Assembly (NCBI GenBank): GCA_963513935.1
Contig: OY740773.1
Span: 96,767,291 to 96,831,290 of the forward strand
DNA length: 64,000 nt
Source of the DNA: Aphrophora alni
Taxonomy: Eukaryota; Arthropoda; Insecta; Hemiptera; Aphrophoridae
Direction of reading: 5' to 3'
The position numbers were made by a program, and so were the translations under genes. The stretch's first letter is position 1. Each line of letters opens with the position of its first letter. The notes under the pieces were generated by a model. The model saw only the letters and a list, made by a program, of their open reading frames with translations. It was not told the DNA's origin and searched no databases. This document shows positions 34,741 to 47,459 of the stretch, piece after piece.

Positions 34741-35189
34741 TTTTATTTTTCAATAAAGTAATTTTTTTATTTAAGATTAAGTTAAAGTCAAAAACCTCTA
34801 GTTTTAACTTCACTTCCAAAATAAAGTCTACGTATTATTATGAAGTATTATAAGACAAGAAAATTATCTGAGCAGTCTCTAATACAGTGAGTGACCTAAT
34901 TGCTTAGTAACCAGAGAGTGAACACTTTAACCGAATTACCGGTAGCTGAGACCGGAGATAATGCGGATGTTTTGGGAATGGCAACAATTATTGAGCTAGA
35001 TTACTCCCCCCCCCCTCTTCCTTATTTTCACTCTGTACATAGTATGTTATCCAGTTTACGTGAAGCGTTCTATCAGTTAATCTAGACAGTGGTTTTTGAC
35101 GATCGGATTTTACTATAGATCCGGTTTAGTTTAATTTCGAATTTATAGTAATAATAAAAAAAAAATGTTGAATCAACTCTTCGATGATA

Positions 35190-35410
35190 ATAGCTAAGTT
35201 ATTGTAAGAAATGTAAAACGAAACTCCTCAAAATAATGTGATATTTGTATAGCTAGGAGATTCGGCTACGAGAGTAGCGAGTGGAGACTCCTTTACAAAT
35301 GTACAGCTTTGAGGTCCACTGGAGCTGAGACCTAGAAGATCTTCTAGGTCTTCTAGGTCCGAGCGATGCATATCCTAGAAGACGTCAATAAAGTAGCGAT
35401 ATAAACATTA
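35190..35410. repeat. Dispersed repeat, unknown class
   Basis: Shares the ACGAGAGTAGCGAGTGGAGA type block with 10310..10470 and 62815..62960. Both this copy and the one at 62815 continue with a cagctt..g..c block and end in agtagcg / agtagtg. Confidence 0.45.
35329..35350. repeat. Perfect 22-bp palindrome
   Basis: GACCTAGAAGA followed by TCTTCTAGGTC, then a further ttctaggtc (35351..35359). It lies in a dispersed repeat related to 10310 and 62815. Confidence 0.85.
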
Positions 35411-37057
35411 CGAGATTACGAAAACCTGTGTAACACACTTATCTTATAGATAAGTTCCCTTAATCTACCAATACCAATTTAACATTTCCTACATAATCCA
35501 AGACACTACATTTAGAGATTGTGATTTTGTTACTTTGTATGAATGACCGAGCTGGTTAAGTATCAAAGTGGATGCAATACACATTGTTGATTTTTTAGTA
35601 AGGTTTAATGAAGGGTTATAATTTCTTTTCTGTGTATAGTTCAAAATTGTCTTAATAAAAATCTCTTAACAACCTAGATTGACTCTTTGTTGTAGAGAAG
35701 CATTCTTGAACGAACTAGGTATTAATTTAGGCTTAAATTGTAAGATACACCTATTAAAAAGGATTAAATTATAAATTTGTGAAGTAGTAATGTAGGAAGT
35801 GTGAATGTATACGATTACAGTTTTAACATAATTATAATAATAGAAAATTCATATTTACCTAAAAATGTGAATACACAAGTCGCCACTTTCTGAATTAATA
35901 TTCAATACACGAAATGTATGTTATAGTTAATCTGTAGGCTGGCTATAACGTCGATATCAAAAATTTAAACGTAGATTATTCATATCGGATCGTAACATTA
36001 GTTAGCACAGTATATCGGAAGGAACGTGACTGAATCGGCGGACGAGATAAAATAAAACTACTCTATCTCTGTTGTGTGGGTGGTCGAGTGTACCGATTCA
36101 CCCACACAGAGAGAGATATAAGACTCTGAGCATGATGTGTTTATCTAGTTCTGAAGATATTAGGAAATTATTTTTAACAAAAGACTTAGAATATTTAAAT
36201 ATTTCTTACAAAAAGTGGGCTGTTGTAGTATGGTAAGACCTAAATCCAAAAATGTGAAATGTAGATTGTTTCAATAGAAGAGGTTCGTAATGGTTTTGTA
36301 ATTTTTTTATATTTATACCTAGATTCTTATTTGTAATATTGACACAGTTCATTCGAACATTTCCCATCATTTTTGTTTAATTAGTGTCAAAAAATATCAG
36401 AACGCTTTAATGTTTGATTCTAATTTAAATAAATTTATAAGCAAATTTATAGAAATTTTATAGAATTTTATAGAAATTGACCTCCGTCATCTAAAGGATG
36501 AAACAAAAATTAGGTACCAAAAAATGTTTCAAAAATATGTTTTTATCTGATTTGTCTTTTTGGAACCATAACAATATTTTGGTATTTTTCTATTACTAGA
36601 GCAAAATATTAATTTTTTTTAAAATTATTTTTACTATTTTACCCCCTTTCTCCTATTTTAGGTAAAGATTAAAATGAGATATTTTATTGGACATTAACTT
36701 GTTGTTTTTTTTTTTTTACACTAAAGGCTCGAACAGTTTCCCTTTTGTAATGCGCTAGGCGATTGTAATAAATATCACATTCTGTAGCATTTCAAGAGGG
36801 TTGTCTACTGCTTAGTGAAATATTCAGTGTGTTAAGTGATTGATATCATTTGGATTAGTTTTATAAACTTTGTTTTATGTAGTCACCTTCAACCTATACA
36901 CAGCATTATTTAAAAATTTTGTCAATACTTTTCTGTAACTGTAAAGATAATTGCATTTTCTCGTAACAAATAAATCATTATAAATTCGTAAAATAATAAT
37001 TTTTCTTAACTCTTAATGTATTATTTGGTCTACTTTAATACATACCGCTACATCATG
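35411..37057. other. Intron stretch without recognised genes
   Basis: Only the hairpin at 36064..36118 stands out. Confidence 0.45.
36064..36118. repeat. Hairpin with 19-20-bp arms
   Basis: TATCTCTGTTGTGTGGGTG pairs with CACCCACACAGAGAGAGATA, apart from one mismatch and a one-base bulge. The 16-nt loop is gtcgagtgtaccgatt. Confidence 0.8.
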
Positions 37058-37705
37058 TTTAATAAATCGTTTACTGTGTCCGCTTGCCGCTTGTGGAATT
37101 TATTTCCAGAGGCACTTAAATCTGTTGACAGTCGTGTCTAGTTTTCAAAATTACTTAAGACATTCTTTTTGAATAGAATGGATTTCATGTCCTCGTCCCT
37201 GGGTGTGGCGGAATAGTTAGTTTTATTTTGTAATAAGTGTGAATGATTGAAATAAGTATTTGTTACTTTCTTTAGCTTTTATGTATGTGTGATTGTATTT
37301 ATTTGTATCAACACATGTAAGCTACAGTATTTCATTTTATTTTATTTTTGTTTCTAAATTCTAAATTTTATTACGTTGTTTAAATTTAAATTTGTTAAGT
37401 TTTATTTTATTTTAAGTTATAAACTTTCATTTTGTCACTTTAATTTTAAGATTGTTAATTTTTATTTTATTTTTAATTTTTAATTTCATTTGGTAGCTAC
37501 TTTAAATTTGAGTTTGTTAATTTTTTATATTATCTTAGTTATTTTTAATTGTTTTTTTTTATTATTATTATCAAGTTGTATTTTATATATTTATATATGT
37601 TGTTATGTTGTATGGGGTTAGGTGGTAGAGAGGACTATACAGTCCTAATCTCGCCCCTAAATAAAGACAATTCATTCAAGACAATTCATTCATTCATTTA
37701 TTCAT
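37058..37705 (+). mobile_element. CR1/L2-like LINE 3' end with ATTC tail
   Basis: 37058 onward reads FNKSFTVSACRLWNLFPEAL then KSVDSRV, a stop, then FSKLLKTFFLNRMDFMS, ending in a stop near 37211. The pattern S..RLWN.LP..L....FK..LK..L is the reverse-transcriptase C-terminus of CR1/jockey-like LINEs. A T-rich 3' region with repeated attttattttatttt runs follows. Near 37650 come ctaatctcgcccctaaataa and an AATAAAG signal, then an (ATTC)n tail, a hallmark of such 3' ends. 5'-truncated, one internal stop. Confidence 0.75.
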
Positions 37706-38439
37706 TCTCTTTCTCTTTCTCGTGGTTCTGATAGATCTCGCTTGATTCTCTTTGACATGACATCTCCTTTAAATTTTCTTGGTAAATAGTAGTTCAATAT
37801 GAACTACACCTAATACAGCCAAACTATGGTTTCTAGTAATTGTGAGAGAGACTCTTCTTTATACCGAAATTATCCGGGTTTTTTTCAGGCTTTAGTCACA
37901 TCAGCCTTAAATAACTGTGCTTCAAAGAAATTGTTTGATGACCATCAGTAATTTAAATACTTTTATAGACGTAAACATATTTTGTTAATAAAGGTAAATG
38001 TTGTTATAAAAAAAGAGTAAATTTCAAGTAAACATAAATCATGTCTAAATGAATGAACTATTATTCAGAGAAGGAGACCTACTATTTTAAAACTTAATAA
38101 CTGGGTTCCCCAAGTAAACTAATTAATCCCATAACTGGAATTAACGTGGAATTACGATTAGAAGTCACCTCACGTCGTTTGTGCGTGACAACAGTGGCAG
38201 TAATTTCTGTACTGGAAATGTTTATTTTTGAATGTTAAATTCAACACCTTTATAATTATCGCTTCCAATAAAATGTTTATTCGTTGAAGTAATAAAGTTG
38301 TACTATTATGTACGTGTGTTTAGGAAGATTTAGAATTATGTTATTTTCCATAACTCGTAGTAAAATCGGTTTTAAAATATTGCTCAAAAACAAACACAAA
38401 TCTAAACTACTAAAATAACTACTTCGAAAAATCTTCAAA

Positions 38440-38700
38440 GAAAAAAAAGCATAAAATACTCCTAAACATAAAATAAACAAATAAAACTATAAAATTTCAA
38501 ACGACACTAAAACTAGTTAACAGTCGTAAACTTTGTTAAATAAACAACATGTAACCTGTAAAGGGGCCCTCCAAGAAGTTAACAATGATAAATACAATAA
38601 ACAACACTTTAAAGTTGTACAGGGGTGTAAAAAAACCCAGCTACGAGTTAAAAATTATAAAACTTAGACAACAATATAATGACATTATGGTACACACTTA
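38440..38700. repeat. Diverged 60-75-bp tandem repeats shared with 51280
   Basis: Units carry a gggtgtaaaaaaacccagctacgagtt type block, which forms a short stem, followed by A-rich text. Comparable units lie at 51280..51560 (gggcgttaaaagagccttgc, gaggtgtaataagactctgc). Confidence 0.5.
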
Positions 38701-40431
38701 GTTACAATACAAGCATATACAAGCTTACCCTCTAATACAAGCATATCCTCTATCTAATATAATTCCAAAATTTGATCTTTTAGGCCTCGTAGGAAATATT
38801 AAATTGTATACGTAAATCAAGGAGTCTCGTCTAGAAAGGAAAGTTTGTTTAAATTATTTGTTACACAAATCTTCTAAACCTTGTAAATATTTCTGTAAAC
38901 AACAAAAACAAAAATAATATAAAAACATACGTGAAAAACAAAAACTAAAAACGACCGTCATTTCCGATTTCAATTTAAAATTGTGTTATATTAGATTATT
39001 TTAGTAAGAATGAACTCACATACAAATTGAAACTTTTAGACTATTTTAAGGTCAATAATTCAATTCCCCTTTTAATTTACAATTCACGTTTAAAATTCAT
39101 TTTTTATATAGGGTCAAATATATTTTATGTTTACGCAGAATTTGATTTTGTGTAGGTGTTGTCAAGAAACTTAATGTAATGAGCGTTTGTTGTTTATTTT
39201 ATTAAATATAGTACACATTATGTATTTTCGAGTGAACATTAAAAATTATTATTATTATTGTCGACTTGTTTATTTATACAGTATTGTAATATGTTAAATA
39301 CACGTAAAAATATTATGCAGTTAAAATAATCAATATTTAAAAAACTGATAACATAATAAAAAAGGGACTTTTATTTACAGTTTTACTAATGTTGATATTG
39401 AAAGATCCCTTGTTTTGCGAAAGAAACAAAAGAACTCAGAGCGAGTTCAGTATTGATCTTAACTGTGCCACATGGTCCCGGTGACATTTACTTGTATATG
39501 ACGTGTACTGTATATTTGTACTTTAATATCTTCAAAACAAAAAGTAGATTATATTATGTACATGCCGATAATATAATCGTAACAAAACAACTCTAAAATT
39601 TGTAAAAAATCGTAGTAACATGCTAGGCATCTTGCTATGAGTGACAGGTAGCTCGCCCAGCCATTGTCTCGTTGTCCGTCTATGAGCCTGCGAGAACAAA
39701 GGGTCTACTAATCCGATTCACGCCATTCCAGACATACCAAACTGTTACATCATAGCAAATTGTGTTCGATCTATAATAGGTTTGAAATCATTAAATCAAA
39801 TTTAGTTAACCAGTAAAATTACATCAAGTAAATAATCATTTGAACATATTTATCAAAACTTTTAACAAATTAGTAATCCACTAATTCTTATTAATTTTAC
39901 ACAACAGGTAAACACATCAATAAAACTAAGTTTCAACTGTGACATTTTCAGTTGAAATCTATACACCAACTGACAAGGTTTGATCCGTGAAAACTTTTCT
40001 TGTTGAATAAAATTGAAGAATTTAATAATTAACTAATTTATATTAATTAAACGTAATTTACTTATGTTTATCTCTAAATAAAATCGTAATATTCTTCAAT
40101 TTAAATTATGTGGTTATTACAAAATTACGAAAATATAAATTTATTTCAGTATTTAAATCATCAAAATTCATGGTCAAATATTCATTAATTTATTAAAACC
40201 AAAATCTTTTGAAATAGGCAATTTTTATACGTTATATTATAACAATTATTTTAGTACATACTAAAAACATGGCCGATTTGTGAACAAATTTCCCCTTTTT
40301 TTTGTTTTCATTAACACACAATAACCATGACAAACTATCTCTCAATAACAAATTAATTCTTAAACTTATAAACAAACATCATAAAAAAACTATAACAATT
40401 TAATTTTTAACAAACTAGAAACATAAAATCA
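38701..40431. other. Intron stretch without recognised genes
   Basis: AT-rich. A patch at 39620..39730 is G+C-richer but has no frame or repeat match that I could see. Confidence 0.45.
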
Positions 40432-40523
40432 GAAATGTTTAGTAAAAACTAAACCCAAGGCCAATGAATCATTTGTTAAGAATCTTCTTTTATTAGGCCT
40501 GGGTTCTTACTAAACGAAATTTC
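40432..40523. repeat. Inverted repeat with 25-30-bp arms
   Basis: gaaatgtttagtaaaaactaaacccaaggcc on the left against aggcctgggttcttactaaacgaaatttc on the right, with some mismatches and a roughly 35-nt loop. Confidence 0.7.
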
Positions 40524-40879
40524 AGAGTAATTGTTCTAGGTCATTAAAAATTAACTACTATTATTTAAGTATTTAATTATAAATAAATTATTATAATTCA
40601 TCTATGAAATAGTATAGTTTGAATTTTAATTTAAAATTACTCATTAAATTAAACGAATTATATTCGTCAAATCTAAAAAAAAATAAAAATAAATAATAAT
40701 AAATAAAACCTGGAAGATTAAAAAAAAACTGTGGAAGATTACGTCGTTTTTAACTATAGTAGCATGTATTATTTATTTGTATACTTATCTTAGTACACAG
40801 AAGTTTTACACATTTTTTTGTATTTATTTAAATTAAAAACTGTATAAAAACTAAATAAACCCGTAGTGAAATAAATTTT

Positions 40880-41416
40880 GAATAGGTTCTCCTCCTTCAG
40901 CCAAAAATAATTTCATCTGTCGTTTTATGTTTTCAGATATTCTGAGAAGTAACTTGATAGAAATATTTTTTTATTTCACGAATGATTTTCTCTCGAAGAT
41001 ATGGAAACGTTCTTAAATGATCTGTATACAATCTGTCCTTTAAAACACCCCAAAGATTCAAATCTGGAAAACTGAGGTCCTAGTGGCTAGATAGGTTAGA
41101 ATAGTACCAGAAACTGGTTGTGAGAGCTATGGAAAGTTCAACCATTGTCCTGGAAGAAGCTCCGCGTCACTTCAATGTTATGGAGTGCATAAAGATTCGT
41201 CCGTAAACATCTCGTTGTTAACACTTCATACAAACAAATCAGTCTAACAATCCTCTTGGTAGATATCCCTCACCAAATACCGTTTTGTGAAAATTCATTG
41301 AATGTTCATTAATTACAAGTGATTTTTCGGACTCCCAGTACCTAGTGTTGTATTTCCATAAAGGTTCCAAAACGTTTATTATCTTGCAGGTTTTCACAAT
41401 ATAAACACCCTGTTTC
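40880..41416 (-). mobile_element. Mariner/Tc1-like transposase relic
   Basis: Minus strand from about 41080 reads SFPDLNLWGVLKDRLY then TDHLRTFPYLREKIIREIKK. This matches the SPDLNPLDFFLWGYLKDRVY block that surrounds the last catalytic Asp, with its middle residues lost. Upstream, frames are broken. The 5' boundary on this strand is ACAGGGTG (41405..41413), the terminus used by other elements here. Total length is far short of an intact copy, so it is internally deleted. Confidence 0.68.
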
Positions 41417-43639
41417 AAAGTACTTCATGCTTGCTAACTAACAAAAAATAAAAAGTAAATAACGAATATCACCATTTTTAATACTATTTATAAACGCTTT
41501 TCAGACAGACTTCATCATCAAAGGCATACAAATGATGTATTAATACGTCATGCTATTGAGTGTACTTTCCCTGTTAAGCTAGAAAACGTGTTAGGTGTAA
41601 TATCAAATCCGTTATTGAATTTAAAAACGTTCTGGGCTTTGTAAATCAACGAAAATAATCAAATTTAACATCGAAGTCATTCGAAAAAAAGCCAATTATT
41701 AAAACTAGAAGTTTGTCAAAAAGTTGTTCTGAGCTTTATTCGCTCAGTCGTCCTTGGTAGTGTTTGTAAGTAATAAAGGTATCTCAAATATTTATTGCGT
41801 TTTTAGTGTTACGTACTTTATAGGGCATTGACAGATAGGAAGGAATAAGAGAGCCTGAAATCTATAAAATCTAACATTTGTCTTCTCCTAAGTTGAATAA
41901 AATAATCAGATGGATGCGTACTTTTTTTTCCTTGTTCTCATACATTTGTGTCCAGTGTTAATACGTCCAGAGGACAATAAATCGAATCTCATCTGTCTTG
42001 CAAAAACAGAACATGTTCTTCAATATTCTCTCACCACTTCCAATAACTTTCTGTTGTAATAGGGGAATGACATTGTGATCATCAACGCCAAAACGATAAT
42101 AGTATAATATTTTCACAAAAATTATAATAGTTACACGGCTATAAAGGTGCCATGAAACAATCAGATTAAATAATTTCGTATCTCATAAAAATATTCAAGC
42201 AATACAAGACGGACAATGCACGTTGTAGAAACGATGTGAGCATCATCCCAAAATATCATCTAGATTAGAATTAGTTAGACCAACAGTTCTTCGCACACAC
42301 AGCCGATCAGAATGTGCTTGAAAGAATAAGCACTGCGGAAGATTCTCTCCTCCCATCTAAATCCACGAGTACTCGTGGAAAGGCCGATGTGAAGACAAGT
42401 AACCACTTCCTCTCGACGATTGTCTCCATGAACGGACGTCGTATTTTATTACCCTCAATTTATTGAGTACTGCAGTTGATCATTCTTTTTCCCATTGGCC
42501 AATGAAGTTCTTCTACTAAAATGCTTTAAAAAGCTGATTTATTTTTTAGTTATTCAGGTTTTCTTCACTTCAAACAAAATAGTATTATTATCAAGTATAA
42601 TTACTTGAATTCATAAAAGTTTTAATTTTTATTAAAAAACCTTTTCACTACTACGTTCGCAACCTCATTTATCAATCACTCACTAGACAAGTTTATTTCC
42701 TGAAAACGTCTTACTTCTTAAATTATATTTCTGGTAGGTTTTGGACTTTTTGCAATAACATCGTCCAATAAAATATCTTCCGTCTGATTTTGTTTTTAAC
42801 AACCGCTTTCACATCTGCCCAGCGATTATCCATGTGTATTGCCTTTTCTAAAATTACCCAACTCCATGAAGTTCTGGGAGTGCTATTTACACCGCTCCCC
42901 TATGGATTTCACCCCAGAATCATTCTCACTATATCATTAGCAGGTCATCTTAAGGTATATTGAAGTCACCTCATTTACTCTTGCGTAGACAAGGTGTTTG
43001 AAACAAGTTAGAACGCTGTTTTATTCGATAAGTACAAAAACATTAAAAGTTAAACACTAGATTTTGAGTTAAAACTAGAGATATTACTAAATTTTTCATA
43101 TCAGCCACAATTTTTCCAATATGCTGGTCAGCCCTAACATTTCTCGTCGATATCCATATTTTTGTGATTAATTTGAAAAACACATATTATTTCAAGACTT
43201 TTTTATTCTTAGGTACTTTTTCATATCTCTCTCTATTTAGAGCTACTTAGCTCTTAAATGTTTCAAAAATTGCCAAATTCAAGCTATTTCCAGAAACATT
43301 TTTCTCTTATTTTTCAAAGTCAAATGCAGGTGAAATTTAAACTAGAGATGGGGAAAAGGTGTAATAACACTAGCCTACTGTCATTTTGATTTGTTGTGTA
43401 TGCTGAAGAATATCATTTTTATGAATAGAAAAAAATCATAACTTTAAGGTAATTTGGTAATTGTCTGGAACATCCACTGGCTAACACCAGTTCTTTATTA
43501 TTAGTAAGTGTATTACACTTTGTAGATTAAGGACAAATTGTATTATTAAATAATAAAAATACGTTTGTTTCGCCTATAACATCTTATTCACAAGATCTAA
43601 TACATCTAGTAATAATTAAAAAATGACGTAAGCTAGTAG
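41417..43639. other. Intron stretch without recognised genes
   Basis: The 16-bp palindrome at 42363 is the only structured feature. No transposon motifs recognised. Confidence 0.45.
42363..42378. repeat. Perfect 16-bp palindrome
   Basis: CCACGAGTACTCGTGG. No surrounding element recognised. Confidence 0.7.
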
Positions 43640-43770
43640 GTGTTCTAGACAATTACCTAGCACTGCGCCAATCCCCGTATATATACAAAACTAAAGGGTT
43701 AACTTTACATTATTTAGAATGACGTGAGGTACGCCTTATTATTATAAAGTAGGTTCAGGCCACCCTCTTT
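43640..43770 (+). repeat. Penelope-like terminal-repeat fragment, partly inverted
   Basis: tagcactgcgccaatccccg and tatatatacaaaac parallel tagcactgttccaaatcccg and tatttatacaaaaa at 63066. The adjoining 43700..43765 matches 63105..63180 only as its reverse complement, so one copy has been rearranged. Confidence 0.5.
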
Positions 43771-44560
43771 ATACAGGAGTAGTATATGTTCCTGTTTAGT
43801 TTATTTACATTTATTTTCATACTAACTTTCTCTGCTTCTTCGTTCAACCGTGATAGCTAATGTTCCATTTCATTGAAAGAATGCGACGTAAGCAAATGTT
43901 ATAAGCAAGTCATTTCTTCCTCTAAAATCCCATCTAAATTGTGCATTTATTTGAAATTATTGTACTCCTTTTGAAATGATCAAATTACTTAAATATTGCA
44001 CTTTTAGAATACCCTGTGGGTGTTGATTAACCGACTTTAGTTTTTGAGTAATGATTAACAGTTCAGAACGAGTTGTGGAATTTTTTTTTTTTTTAATTAG
44101 CCACAATGCAAATCTTAGTTTATAAAGCGATTTTATATTTAATTGCATCAGTGGTTAATTAACGATAATCATAATTATATTTAACGTTGACTAAAAACAC
44201 TTCAGAGAGACAAAAATATTAAAATAAAATCTATAAAAATTCAACTATATTAGTGAGACATGTGGACTGAATACTGACCGCACATGTTACAAAATATTCA
44301 TTCCAATGTCCACGTCATCTGCATCTGTGCTATACATTTATTACCTCAACTTCCACGTCATGCTTACGTCATCATATCAAAGTCATTCTATTTATAAAAC
44401 ACATGTTATTTCAATATAGATTTATATATTATTTTTTGAATTAATAGTAATTTGTTTCCAATTTAAACTGCATACAATTCTTCGCTGTATTATATATTTT
44501 TATGATTAGTTGTATTTTTCTTGATAAATTGAGTTCTTTAATTTATTTATATGTTTCTAA

Positions 44561-44854
44561 TATACAGGGTGATAAATGGAGAAACTTTCAGGACATTTTC
44601 CAGTAGTAAAAATAAAGAGAAAGTTCATTTAAATATACATTAAAAAACACTTTTACGTCCATCCGTCATCTTGTTTTTTCTTATTTAAAAAACACAGCTT
44701 TCGATATAAATAAGATATTAATTTAAAATTTGGTACACACATTTTATATGTTACGTTTTATTAGTGTACCAAAAACAAAGACCTTATTATGTTTATTTTC
44801 AAAATAGCAGACGTTTGAAATATTTAACTTCGCAAAACAACAAACAAAACTGAA
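44561..44854 (+). mobile_element. Non-autonomous DNA element, left part, interrupted
   Basis: It begins tatacagggtgataaatgg and is collinear with the left half of 56417..57230 (shared ttcaggacat, aaaataaa..aaagttcat and acgttttattagtgtaccaa, then aaaacaaagac). It is cut at 44855 by the foldback element. The right half was not found after 45702. Confidence 0.65.
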
Positions 44855-45702
44855 TATACAGAGTGTGCCGAAAATGTGCGGGCATACGTTGGGTGGCTGT
44901 TCCTTAGGTAAAAATAAAATAAAAACTTCTAATAAACATAGGTCCAAAAACGCTGTCTGGCCGCCATTTTGTGTTTATGAAAATTATGTCTTGAGAATGA
45001 TTGAAGATGCCTTTTTGAAATTTGCTACACATTTATCTAACACAGTTATTACTCAAAAAACAAAAACTTCAGAATTTTAATATAAAAATTTTAAAATGGC
45101 GGCCATTATAATTTTTTAATTCTTAGTAATATTTTAATCTTAAGTTTTATCAAAATACTTTTCTATATAAAAAATGTTAAGCATTTTTTCATGAACAAAA
45201 TGATGCGTTAAGTTTTCAAATCCGATTAGAAACAACCAATTTATCCTGGAAATTGCTGTATTTAACGAGACTCATTTTGTTAGATTTAAAGTGGGCCAAA
45301 AATCAAGCTGCTTGAATGTAAATATTTCCGGCATTAATTGGTTGTTTGTGTGTGGATTTGAAAACTTAAGGTATCATTTGATAATATTAAGGTATTAAAA
45401 ATATTAAAATAACAATTAATATTGTTACTAACAGTTGAAAAATTAAAATGGCCGCCATTTTGAAATTTTTAAAGTAAAATTCTGTTTTTTAACAGTAAAT
45501 AACGGTGATACATGTTTACCAAATTTCAAAAAGGTATCTTCAACCGTTCTCAATATAAAAATTTTTCTTTAAGAAACACAAAATGGCAGCAAGACAGAAA
45601 ATAAAGCGTTTTTAGACCTATGTTTACTGAAACTTTTTATCTTATTTTTAACTAAGAAACGACCACCCAAAGTATGCCCGCACATTTTCGGCACACTGTA
45701 TA
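44855..45702. mobile_element. Palindromic foldback element, about 848 bp
   Basis: The ends read TATACAGAGTGTGCCGAAAA and, reversed, TATACAGTGTGCCGAAAATG. Similarity continues inward for well over 120 bp (tgcgggcatacgttgggtgg; cataggtccaaaaacgctgt; gccattttgtgtt). It then continues through ttcaaaaaggtatcttcaa against ttgaagatgcctttttgaa and ggccgccatttt almost to the centre near 45270. The whole element can fold into one long hairpin. It has TA at each end and no coding sequence. It sits inside the element starting at 44561. Confidence 0.85.
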
Positions 45703-46869
45703 AAGGTCACAGGATAAGCTAGTTTATTAACAAAAACAATTTAATTAATTTCTTAGTAAGAGTAAAATATTTTTTCTTGGAAATAAACCAATTTTTGGTT
45801 TAGTTTGACATTTTTTCAATTGTCCTAAATTTTTACTCTAATATAAAGAAAAATGTATTCAAAAGGTATAAAATGAAAATACTTGGAGATAAAATTATTG
45901 GATTTAAAAATTTTTTAGTCTTATCTTGCTTCTTTTGGACAATTACTACTATATTAAATTTTTCGTTTTTTGTTATTCTCGTACCTTAATAAAAAATACC
46001 ATTTTTGTTTATTCTTAAAAGAGGAATATATTTTGTCACTTGTATATTTTGTAAAGTTTTTGAGGTAATCTAAGTAAAATATTTTAAATGGGCACGATTT
46101 TGAAAACATATAAAAAAAATTTTTTTTTTTGTTTCTGTTAACTTGTAACACAAAAATGTATGTAACAAACATGAATTCAATATCTTATCATTTCTAAATT
46201 TACAATATATATTGTCTTTATTCTTTTTTTAGGCAGATAGATATAATTTTTCATACCTATTATATAAACTTTTTTCTTTATTTTTATATGGAAGATTCTT
46301 CGTAAATTACCTTGTATAAATTTCAGTTATAAAATCATTCTCTTATAAATATCGAAACCTATAGCCAACAGGTTTACCGATCTTATTCACAACAAGTGAA
46401 CACCTGGGTGGCATTCTTTTAGTTTTTTACAAGATTTCTGTATAGTTGTTTTTAAGTAAAAAAAACTAATTTATCACAAAATGAGGTTTCCATATTTTTT
46501 TTTTCAAATGTAATAAAATATAATAAAAAGAACTAACCTTTCCACTCTTTTGAAAAATTTACAATTTCACATTTTATAGTAGACTATTCACTTTTTGCAT
46601 TTAGATTTCACATTTAATAATAATATAACCATCACCAGCGGTTTGACCATTATAAAGTGAGTTTTCACTATAAAAACAAACATTGATTTTAATTCACTTT
46701 ATGTATCCTGAAAAATAATTAAAACAAATTTGAATATTAACAATTAGACTTCAATTGTAAAACTTATTTTAAATAATCTACATCAATTATATGAATAATC
46801 AATCATTGCCTTTAAAAATAAAATTTCGACATAATGTGATATTTATGTTGGACTTATTCTTTGTTACAG
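45703..46869. other. Intron 3' portion before exon B
   Basis: Very AT-rich with long A and T runs. It ends in the acceptor of exon B. Confidence 0.5.
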
Positions 46870-47099
46870 ATTTACCATATTAAACACGGTTCTTGTTACG
46901 AAACCATCTGACCTATTAGTACTTGTCAACTCAGAGTCTCGAGTCATGCTCTTATATTCAACAAAAGAAGAAGCAGTTCATATATTAACAGCTGCAAAGG
47001 ACTACAAGATCACAGGAGAGAATTACGTCTGGGTAGTTACGCAGAGTGTCATAGAGAACTTACAGACATCAGTTGGAATGTTTCCAGTAGGCATGCTGG
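46870..47099 (+). CDS. Nmdar2: NMDA-type glutamate receptor subunit 2, internal exon (amino-terminal domain, part 2)
   Basis: Internal exon of 230 nt with acceptor tttgttacag and donor gtaagag. Its first base completes the Lys codon left open by the exon ending at 16773, giving an uninterrupted reading frame (..DRFK then FTILNTVLV). It encodes [19 protein letters not shown], then [18 protein letters not shown] and FPVGMLG. Vertebrate GluN2 has the same succession: ILLYCTKEEA, LTGYGYTWIVPSLV and FPTGLIS. It is thus the second half of the amino-terminal (LIVBP-like) domain of the receptor. The exon ends in phase 1, after the first G of a probable Gly codon. The ligand-binding domain, membrane helices and C-tail must lie beyond this window. 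There are no stops or frameshifts, and codon conservation suggests an active gene. Confidence 0.96.
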
Positions 47100-47459
47100 G
47101 TAAGAGAACTTTTTTGCATGTATACAAATGATTTCATAGTTTATTTGCATGTGCGTTTGTTAACTGGTCGATATTAGAACAAAACAGAGCAGTTAGAAAA
47201 ATACATGTATGCTGTTTATTGCTTGTGGTTTATATTTTTAGCTATGGAAAGGTGTTGACACTTTGACTGAGGCCTACTGAATTTTTTTAAATACAACAGA
47301 TACCAGTTTCGTACAAATCAATGTAAAATTTGAAAATATAAAAAAGAGAAGAATGGGTAAACTGGCAACATTACCTAATTGATATTAAAAAGTAGTTATT
47401 GCATTGTTTTCACGAAGTAGTAGTAGTAGAACTGAAGGGGCGGGGCGAAATACACGACC

